In this document: piece by piece, positions 1 through 6,940 of the stretch
Layout of the letters: each line of letters starts with the position of its first letter
Position numbering within the stretch: the stretch's first letter is position 1
Position numbers and translations under genes: made by a program
Assembly (NCBI GenBank): GCA_030631665.1
Contig: DAOVKU010000007.1
Span: 1-32,372 of the forward strand
Reading direction: 5' to 3'
Source of the DNA: Candidatus Omnitrophota bacterium
Lineage (GTDB): Bacteria > Omnitrophota > Gorgyraeia > DAOVKU01
Length of the DNA stretch: 32,372 bases
The notes under the pieces: generated by a model
Database searches by the model: none
Told to the model about the DNA's origin: nothing
What the model saw: the letters and a program-made list of their open reading frames with translations, nothing else

Positions 1-92
1 ATGATATCTTGCATTTGATAGACTTGATAAAGAAGAAAGTCAAGATTAAAAAAAATATTTTTCTTGAGGTTGAGATAAATATATTACCATGA
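1..92 (+). CDS. murB: C-terminal end of UDP-N-acetylenolpyruvoylglucosamine reductase (MurB), 5' truncated by window edge
   Basis: Frame starting at position 3 reads DILHLIDLIKKKVKIKKNIFLEVEINILP*, like the MurB C-terminus. Its stop overlaps the ddl start (ATGA), and the position upstream of ddl fits. Confidence 0.6.
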   Translation, partial: DILHLIDLIKKKVKIKKNIFLEVEINILP

Positions 93-1027
93 ATAAAACC
101 AGGGAAAACTTAAGAAAAAAATTCGGGCGTATAGGTATTTTAATGGGCGGCGATTCTCCGGAAAGAGAAATTTCTCTTAAGTCAGGGACTGCCGTCTACC
201 AAGCCCTCAAAAAAGAAGGAGCCGAATGTGTAATTGTCGATATAAAAAATACTAAAAATAAACCTAAACTAAAAATGGATATTTTAAACCTGCATCTTGA
301 TGTAGCTTTTATTGCTATGCATGGAGATTTTGGAGAAGACGGCCAGTTGCAGGCCATTCTCCAAGAGCTTAATATTTTTTATACAGGTTCGGGTCCGAAA
401 GCTTCTCGTTTAGCTATGAATAAAATTGCCTCAAGAAGAATTTTCGAACTTAATAAACTTACGGTCCCAAAATTTGTAATTGCTGAAAGCGGAAATTTTA
501 ATTGCGATGGACTTAATTTTCCCCTTGTGTTTAAACCATCGAATCTTGGTTCCAGCATTGGACTTTCGATTGTCAGGAATAAAAAAGAGATAGAACCTGC
601 TTTTTTATTCGCCAGAAAATACAGTCGAGAAATAATAATTGAGGAATATCAACCGGGAGTTGAAATTGCAGTGGGAATTCTCGAAGAGCAACCCCTGCCC
701 GTTATTATGCTAAAACCAAAAGAGGAATTTTATGATTATAAGGCAAAATACACAAAAGGACTAACTGAATATCTTATACCGGCACCTCTTGAGGCGAAAA
801 TAGCCGCTCTTTGTCAGGCCGTAGCTCTCAAAGCCCATCGGGTTTTGGGATTGTGGCATTTTTCGAGAGTGGATATAATTTTGAGAGACGGTAAACAGCC
901 GATGATTTTAGAAGTTAATTCTATTCCCGGCTTAACACCTTTAAGCCTTTTGCCAAAAGCAGCTGAGAGCAAGGGTTTGCCTTTTAGTCAGTTGTGCATT
1001 AAATTGGTTGAGTCGGCTTTCAAGTGA
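89..1027 (+). CDS. ddl: D-alanine--D-alanine ligase
   Basis: N-terminal GRIGILMGGDSPEREISLKSG, MHGDFGEDGQLQ, VDIILRDGKQPMILEVNSIPGLTPLSLLPKAA; typical ATP-grasp Ddl motifs. Confidence 0.96.
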   Translation: MNKTRENLRKKFGRIGILMGGDSPEREISLKSGTAVYQALKKEGAECVIVDIKNTKNKPKLKMDILNLHLDVAFIAMHGDFGEDGQLQAILQELNIFYTGSGPKASRLAMNKIASRRIFELNKLTVPKFVIAESGNFNCDGLNFPLVFKPSNLGSSIGLSIVRNKKEIEPAFLFARKYSREIIIEEYQPGVEIAVGILEEQPLPVIMLKPKEEFYDYKAKYTKGLTEYLIPAPLEAKIAALCQAVALKAHRVLGLWHFSRVDIILRDGKQPMILEVNSIPGLTPLSLLPKAAESKGLPFSQLCIKLVESAFK

Positions 1028-1088
1028 TACCGCAATTTATATCGCTTATATTCCATAAATTATCTGTTTATTAAAGAAAGGTGGGAAG

Positions 1089-1874
1089 ATGCCAAGAACA
1101 AAGAACAAACGGTTTTCATTAGCAGAAGAAACCAAAAGGAAGTCTATATTCAAATTTATAATTCCGCTGTTAATATTTTTTCTTATACTGGCGTTGAGTT
1201 TTTTTGCTGCCAAAGCACTAATAAGTGGTTGTGGCAGTTCTAGTGTTTTTAAGCTGCGGCAATGTTATGTAGAAAATGATACTTTTAGCTTGAACGGACA
1301 GCAGGCTTTTGATTATTGTCAGCTATCCCCCGGAGGAAATCTTTTAGAGGTAGATCTTGAGACTTTAAGAGATGCAATTTTGCATGCACACCCGCAGCTC
1401 AAAGAGGCTACAGTAGCAAAAGATTATCCTGATACTATCAGGGTTTCTGTCGAAGAGAGAAAGGCCTTTGCTCAAATCGAAGCTAAAAAATTTTTTCTTG
1501 TAGATAAAGAAGGGTTTATATTAGAAAAAAGTTTTGAAAAACCCCAGTTGCAACTGCCGCTGATTATCGGCGTCAAATCCCGCCATATAAAAGAAGGTGT
1601 TTTTAGTCGATCTCCGGCATTAAAAAAGGCTATTGGGATAATAAAACTGCTTGAATTCATGAATTTTAAAGATAAATACGGAGTAAAAAAAATAGATGTA
1701 GCCAATCTTAATAATATTTCTTTTTATACAAAGGAAGATGTTGAGATTAAGCTTGGCAAAGATGATTTTAGAGAAAAAATAAAGAAGGTGGAATCTCGTT
1801 TGCCCAATTTGGATTTGAGACAGATAAGATATATTGATTTGCGTTTTAAAGATTTAATTGTCGGTCCCAAATGA
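1089..1874 (+). CDS. ftsQ: Cell division protein FtsQ/DivIB (POTRA domain)
   Basis: Single N-terminal TM, GGNLLEVDLETLRDAILHAHPQLKEATVAKDYPDTIRVSVEERKAFA POTRA pattern, C-terminal RQIRYIDLRFKDLIVGPK; lies between ddl and ftsA. Confidence 0.9.
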   Translation: MPRTKNKRFSLAEETKRKSIFKFIIPLLIFFLILALSFFAAKALISGCGSSSVFKLRQCYVENDTFSLNGQQAFDYCQLSPGGNLLEVDLETLRDAILHAHPQLKEATVAKDYPDTIRVSVEERKAFAQIEAKKFFLVDKEGFILEKSFEKPQLQLPLIIGVKSRHIKEGVFSRSPALKKAIGIIKLLEFMNFKDKYGVKKIDVANLNNISFYTKEDVEIKLGKDDFREKIKKVESRLPNLDLRQIRYIDLRFKDLIVGPK

Positions 1875-3100
1875 ATAAAAATAAAGATATGATAAGTTGT
1901 GCTTTGGATATAGGATCCAGCCGGATTAAAGCCGCCCTTGGAAGGTATTGCAAGCAGAAAAACTTATTTGAGATTCTGGCGGTGAAATCAATTTCGCCTA
2001 GCGGCGTTAGTGGTGGAATTGTATCTGATATGGCTACTTGCACACAGGCCGTTGCCGGGGTTTTAGAAGAAATAGAATTAAAGGCAAAAGCGAAATTTGA
2101 TTATCTTTTTTTAACAGTTCCAAGCTCGCAAATTAATCTTGAGTGTGCCAGGGGAGCTTGTTTGCTTAAAAGAGAGGGACACATTACCAGTAAGGAGATA
2201 GAACACGCCATACAAAGTTCGATAGAATTTTACCTGCCCCTGGACAGGAAACTGGTTCAAATAATAGTTGCAGAATTTATTATTGATGGACAAAAAGGCA
2301 TTTTAAATCCCATAGGAATGCTTGGAAAAAAATTGGAAGTACAAACCATTCTTCTGCATTCGCCAGTTCAGGTAGTATCAAATTTAGTTACAGCTGTTGA
2401 GGAGGCAGGCTACAGCATAGATGATCTGATTGTTTGCCCTCAAGCACAGGCTGAATTTTTCTTAACTGCCCGGGAAAAAGAGGATGGGGCAATATTACTT
2501 GATGTCGGAGATCAAACAATTAATTTTAGTTATTTTAAAGATAAATTTATATTCGAAATCAAGAGTTTTGATACAGGCATAGCTGAGATCAATAAAGGTA
2601 TTAGCTCCTTTTTTAAAATTCCTTATGAATATGCGCGAAAATTAAATGAGAGATATTTTAGCTTAACATCTAATATAGACAAATCAAATGAACCCATTTT
2701 ACTGGAGAAGAAAAATGGGGAATATGAAAGCATCTTAAGAAAAGATTTTTGCGCAAGAGGCACTGAGATCTCAGGAAAACTTTTTGCAATCATTGAAAAA
2801 TATTTAAAAAGGCATAGCACGGCTGATAGTGTTATGCTTTCGGGAGGAGCGGCCCTTATGGATGGTTTTCTTGAAAAGTTAGAAGATTATAATTTGAATT
2901 TAAAACCAGGTATGCCTCTCTCGGGCAAAATAAAAGTCCGCGACCCGTCTCTCAATAGCTCTTTATTTTCAAATAGTATATGTGCCTGTGTCTATGGACT
3001 TAAACTTTTAAGAGAAAAGCGCTTAAATCGCCTTAAAGATCGCCATTTTTTAAGCCGTTTCTTCTTGCGAATTAGAGATTTATTAGAAGAGTATTTCTAA
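1871..3100 (+). CDS. ftsA: Cell division protein FtsA
   Basis: ALDIGSSRIKAALGR, DVGDQTINFSYF, VMLSGGAALMDGFLEKLE; C-terminal amphipathic FLSRFFLRIRDLLEEYF membrane-targeting helix present. Confidence 0.94.
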   Translation: MNKNKDMISCALDIGSSRIKAALGRYCKQKNLFEILAVKSISPSGVSGGIVSDMATCTQAVAGVLEEIELKAKAKFDYLFLTVPSSQINLECARGACLLKREGHITSKEIEHAIQSSIEFYLPLDRKLVQIIVAEFIIDGQKGILNPIGMLGKKLEVQTILLHSPVQVVSNLVTAVEEAGYSIDDLIVCPQAQAEFFLTAREKEDGAILLDVGDQTINFSYFKDKFIFEIKSFDTGIAEINKGISSFFKIPYEYARKLNERYFSLTSNIDKSNEPILLEKKNGEYESILRKDFCARGTEISGKLFAIIEKYLKRHSTADSVMLSGGAALMDGFLEKLEDYNLNLKPGMPLSGKIKVRDPSLNSSLFSNSICACVYGLKLLREKRLNRLKDRHFLSRFFLRIRDLLEEYF

Positions 3101-3162
3101 ATGCGGAATTTAGGATTTAGGAGTTAGATCTTAATATTAAGTGTTAGGTGCTGAAATATAAA

Positions 3163-3834
3163 ATGAAAAAGAGAACATTACTGGCCTGGAGCAGCGGGAA
3201 AGATAGTGCATGGGCACTTCATGTCCTTCGTCAGCAACTTGATATAAATGTTGTCGGTCTTTTCTGTACGATCAATCAAAAGTTTAAGCGTGTTGCAATG
3301 CATGCAATACGGATTGAATTGATACAACAACAAGCAGAAAGTGTGGGTCTTCCTGTTCAGATAATTTCGATTCCGCACCAATGCAGTAACTCCGAATATA
3401 AAATCATAATGGATGAATTTGTTGGACAAGCAAAAAGACAAGGAATTGAATATTTTGCTTTTGGCGATCTATTCTTAGAGGATGTTCGTAAATATAGAGA
3501 ATCTAACTTAACGGATACTGGAATTACTCCTATATTTCCACTCTGGGAAAAACCTACGAATGAGTTATCTAAAGAAATGGTAGGCGGTGGACTTCGAGCA
3601 ATAATAACCTGTGTTGATACTAAACACTTGCCCTCGAAGTATGCAGGGAGAGAATATAACACTTCATTTCTAAAACAAATACCGGAGGACATTGATCCTT
3701 GTGGAGAATATGGAGAATTTCACAGTTTTGTTTTCGATGGCCCCATGTTCAAAAAGAAAATATCCATTTGCGTAGGTAAAACTGTATTCCGCAATGGTTT
3801 CGTATTCACGGATTTATTGTCAGATGGCGCCTAA
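3163..3834 (+). CDS. Adenine nucleotide alpha hydrolase / diphthine-ammonia-ligase-like (Dph6 family) ATP pyrophosphatase
   Basis: LLAWSSGKDSAWALHVL PP-loop, GLFCTIN, FGDLFLEDVRKYRE, CGEYGEFHSFVFDGPMF. The TAA stop lies inside the R'' box of the attC-like site. A GTG at 3148 is an alternative start. Confidence 0.88.
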   Translation: MKKRTLLAWSSGKDSAWALHVLRQQLDINVVGLFCTINQKFKRVAMHAIRIELIQQQAESVGLPVQIISIPHQCSNSEYKIIMDEFVGQAKRQGIEYFAFGDLFLEDVRKYRESNLTDTGITPIFPLWEKPTNELSKEMVGGGLRAIITCVDTKHLPSKYAGREYNTSFLKQIPEDIDPCGEYGEFHSFVFDGPMFKKKISICVGKTVFRNGFVFTDLLSDGA

Positions 3835-3889
3835 CAAGGCGCTACACCTGACCGCGAAGCGTCGGGGCAGGTGAGTTTGAATGTTAGAC
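3829..3889 (+). mobile_element. attC-like integron recombination site
   Basis: R'' box GCCTAAC (3829-3835) and R' box GTTAGAC (3883-3889), near reverse complements and matching RYYYAAC/GTTRRRY. Between them is a 45-60 nt imperfect hairpin with CACCTG (3845-3850) pairing to CAGGTG (3868-3873). It lies directly between two small genes. Confidence 0.8.
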
Positions 3890-3910
3890 AAGATAAAAAA
3901 GGAATAACAA

Positions 3911-4465
3911 ATGGCAAAACATGTATGTCCTGTCTGGATTGGTTATCTTCTTGCTAGCCCCGTTAGAAAATTGTTTCAAAATCCAGATAAAATACTTAGC
4001 CCATACGTTATAGAAAATATGACTGTCCTTGATGTTGGTTGCGCCATGGGATTTTTTAGTTTGCCTGCAGCCAAGATGGTTGGCCGGAATGGAAAAGTAA
4101 TCTGCCTCGATCTTCAAAAAGAAATGATCAAAACACTTGAAAAACGTGCGTTAAAAGCCGGATTAATAAATAGACTTGAAATTCGCCTGTGCAAAGAAAA
4201 CTCACTCGGCATAAATGATATGGCAGAGAAAATTGATTTAGCTTTTGCAGTTGCAGTTGTACATGAAGTCCCTGATGTCTCTGTTTTCTTCTCAGAAATA
4301 TACAAAACATTAAAATCGGGGCATAAGTTCTTAGTTGTTGAGCCCAAGGGGCATGTCTCAGTAGAAAGTTTTGAAAAAAGCATTTCCATTGCTAAAGAAA
4401 ATGGATTTGTAGTAATTGACAGGCCAAAAGCTCGGTTTAACAGGATTGTAGTGCTAAAAAAATAA
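3911..4465 (+). CDS. Class I SAM-dependent methyltransferase
   Basis: VLDVGCAMGFFSLPAAKMVGRNGKVICLDLQKEMIKTLEKRA SAM-binding motifs; VVHEVPD; FLVVEPKGHVS. SD aaagga upstream of the ATG. Confidence 0.9.
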   Translation: MAKHVCPVWIGYLLASPVRKLFQNPDKILSPYVIENMTVLDVGCAMGFFSLPAAKMVGRNGKVICLDLQKEMIKTLEKRALKAGLINRLEIRLCKENSLGINDMAEKIDLAFAVAVVHEVPDVSVFFSEIYKTLKSGHKFLVVEPKGHVSVESFEKSISIAKENGFVVIDRPKARFNRIVVLKK

Positions 4466-4467
4466 AC

Positions 4468-4506
4468 ATCTAACGATGCGCTGCGCCTGAGTTGCTATGC
4501 TCAAAA
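4468..4506 (+). mobile_element. Probable left half of a decayed attC-like site
   Basis: ATCTAACGATGCGCTGCGCCTGAG begins 3 nt after the methyltransferase stop and resembles an attC R''-L'' side. I could not find a convincing matching R' (GTTAGAT); the best candidate, GTTATGG at 4550, does not fit the consensus. Confidence 0.4.
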
Positions 4507-4843
4507 AAAGTAAGTGTATTTTCACATTGGATATACAAACTTCTAACTTGTTATGGATGATTTTTTTTGCAAGATGAACAAAGGAGAAATGTAGCAAGTG
4601 AAAAGGCTATCTAAAATATTTCTTATTACTTATGGGGCATATTCTTTGACCAATACAATTGTGCTGGATTGAGTTACTTAATCAACGGTTGCAAGACGAT
4701 GTGGCGCCCGCATGCGTGAGCCGCAACGCTATCCCGCCAAACTATATTCTATCAGTTACCAAAAAGCTAAGTAATTAAAAATGTAGATATAAATCTGACC
4801 TTTTTGTTTGCCCCCTGCTTGTCGATTATGCAGGTGTTTTGAT

Positions 4844-4871
4844 TGACACCTATATTCTTTTGTGATAATCT
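4844..4871 (+). promoter_or_regulatory. Sigma70-type promoter upstream of proC
   Basis: TTGACA (4844-4849), 16-nt spacer, TAATCT (4866-4871). Confidence 0.55.
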
Positions 4872-4910
4872 AAAAAACGCAATAGAAACAAATTTTGCAA
4901 GGTGATAAAG

Positions 4911-5723
4911 ATGAAAGAGAAATTTAGAAATATCGGCATAATGGGTACCGGCAATATGGGCCAGGCCATAATAAAGGGACTTAAGGCCGCTGATTTTAAG
5001 AAGAACATTTTAATCATCGACAAAGATAAGAGAAAATCTAAAAAGATATCTAAGAAGTTAAAAGTCAAAGAGGCCGCAGACTTAGAAAGCTTGATTAAGA
5101 TGGCCAATATTATTATTATTTGCATCAAGCCTCAGGACATAGATAGTTTAATCAGCAAGATGTCGCGTTTTAAATTAAAAAATAAACTTATTATTTCAAT
5201 TGCAGCCGGCGTAAGCACTGCCTATCTTCTTAAAAAATTGAAAGCCAGGGTAGCGATTATTCGTGTTATGCCTAATATCAATGCTTTTGCGCAGAGAAGT
5301 GTTAATGCTATTTGCAAGGGGAAGCATGCGGAGAAAAAAGACCTTATAGCCGCGCATACAATTTTCGGCGTGCTTGGTGAAAATTTTATTGTTTCTGAGA
5401 AAAAGATGGATATTGTTACTGCTATTTCAGGTAGCGGCCCTGCTTATGTGGCGCTATTTATAAAGGCCCTATCGCTGGCAGCTAAAAAAAATGGTTTAAG
5501 TTTCAGCGAAGCAGAGAAAATAATTGCTCAAACCTTAGAAGGCACTTTAAAAATGCTAAAAGAGCACAAGATAAAGCCCGAGGATTTTATCAAAAAAGTT
5601 AAATCAAAGGGTGGAACGACCGAAGCCGCTTTTGAAATTCTTAAAAGAAAAGGTTTTGAATCTATTATTTTAGAGGCAGTTTGCGCGGCAAAAGAACGCT
5701 CTTTGAAATTGGGAAAAAAGTAA
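4911..5723 (+). CDS. proC: Pyrroline-5-carboxylate reductase
   Basis: NIGIMGTGNMGQAIIKGL, RVMPNINAFAQ, ISGSGPAYVALFIKAL, GGTTEAAFEIL. The ATG at 4911 has SD aaggtg; the track start at 4902 is GTG. Confidence 0.94.
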   Translation: MKEKFRNIGIMGTGNMGQAIIKGLKAADFKKNILIIDKDKRKSKKISKKLKVKEAADLESLIKMANIIIICIKPQDIDSLISKMSRFKLKNKLIISIAAGVSTAYLLKKLKARVAIIRVMPNINAFAQRSVNAICKGKHAEKKDLIAAHTIFGVLGENFIVSEKKMDIVTAISGSGPAYVALFIKALSLAAKKNGLSFSEAEKIIAQTLEGTLKMLKEHKIKPEDFIKKVKSKGGTTEAAFEILKRKGFESIILEAVCAAKERSLKLGKK

Positions 5724-5724
5724 G

Positions 5725-6033
5725 ATGCTGATTTTAGCAAACTTAATATATGCCCTGGCTACCGTTTTAAATATATCGATAAGTATTCTTATTTTTTTGA
5801 TTTTTTTTAGAGCACTGATTGGCTGGGTGAATGCTGATCCTTATAATCCCCTTGTCCAATTTTTATATAAGACCACTGAACCCATGCTTGGGCCTCTTAG
5901 AAGAATTTTGCCGGTTAGTTTTCGAACGGGTATAGATATTTCACCAATTGCCGCTTTTCTCATACTGATATTTATTAGATTGCTTATTGTAAATACCTTA
6001 ATTGATTTAAGTATTAAATGGAAAATGTTATAG
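5725..6033 (+). CDS. YggT family membrane protein
   Basis: IFFRALIGWVNADPYNPLVQFLYKTTEPMLGPLRRILP, typical YggT motif, next to proC. Confidence 0.9.
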   Translation: MLILANLIYALATVLNISISILIFLIFFRALIGWVNADPYNPLVQFLYKTTEPMLGPLRRILPVSFRTGIDISPIAAFLILIFIRLLIVNTLIDLSIKWKML

Positions 6034-6059
6034 AAAAAAAATTTAAAAAGGACGAAATT

Positions 6060-6938
6060 ATGGCAAATTTAAAACCAAAAATTGGCATTATCGGCGGCAG
6101 CGGCTTATATGATATAGAAGGTTTTGACCAGCGCCGGAAAAAAAGTGTAAATACCCCGTTTGGTAAGCCTTCAGATGATTTTATAGTGGGGAAATTAAAT
6201 GGAGTAGAAGTAGCTTTTCTCCCGCGTCATGGGCAAGGGCATAAGATTTTACCAAGTGAAATTAATTGCCGGGCTAATATTTATGCTTTTAAAGAGATGG
6301 GAGTGGAAAAAATAATTTCTGTATCAGCTGTGGGCAGCCTTAAAGAAGAACTCAAGCCGCTTGATATAGTAACTATAGACCAGTTTGTTGACCGTACCAA
6401 CCAAGCCAGGCCCACGACCTTTTTTGGCGACGGCCTTGCGGCTCATATAAGTTTTGCCGACCCTATTTGTCCTCAACTAAGAAAGATGCTTTATGAAACA
6501 GGAAAGGAATTGAATTTTAGGATTCACGATAGAGGCACATACCTTAACATGGAAGGGCCTGCTTTTTCCACCAGAGCCGAATCATTTCTTTACAGAAGTT
6601 GGGGCATGGATGTAATTGGCATGACTAAGATGAATGAGGCCAGGCTAGCCAGAGAAGCTGAAATTTGCTATGCTTCACTGGCTATGATTACCGATTATGA
6701 TTGCTGGCATGAAGGAGAAGGGGTTTCGACGGTTAGTGTGGAGTTAATAGTCCAGAATTTACTAAAAAATGCCGAACGTGCCAAAAAATTATTAAAAACC
6801 GTATTGCCAAAGGCAGCTGAAGCAAGGGTAACCTGTAGTTGTCAGTACGCCTTAAAAAATGCTATTATCACCAATAAAGATGCAATTTCTTATAATGTTA
6901 AGAAAAAACTTAAGCCAATTATCGGTAAATATCTATAA
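6060..6938 (+). CDS. mtnP: S-methyl-5'-thioadenosine phosphorylase
   Basis: IGIIGGSGLYDIEGF, FLPRHGQGHKILPSEINCRANIYA, GPAFSTRAES, MTDYDCWH-like MITDYDCWHEGEGVS. Start at 6060 preferred (SD aaaagga) over 6018. Confidence 0.93.
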   Translation: MANLKPKIGIIGGSGLYDIEGFDQRRKKSVNTPFGKPSDDFIVGKLNGVEVAFLPRHGQGHKILPSEINCRANIYAFKEMGVEKIISVSAVGSLKEELKPLDIVTIDQFVDRTNQARPTTFFGDGLAAHISFADPICPQLRKMLYETGKELNFRIHDRGTYLNMEGPAFSTRAESFLYRSWGMDVIGMTKMNEARLAREAEICYASLAMITDYDCWHEGEGVSTVSVELIVQNLLKNAERAKKLLKTVLPKAAEARVTCSCQYALKNAIITNKDAISYNVKKKLKPIIGKYL

Positions 6939-6940
6939 AG

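Noticed and set aside
3101-3150. Degenerate ggatttaggagttag repeats before the first cassette as a true attI site, with a similar aggatttag tract at 31237-31275
   Set aside because: Looks like a simple degenerate minisatellite shared with another intergenic region. The GTTAGAT and GTTAGGT boxes are compatible with a recombination boundary but do not by themselves define an attI.
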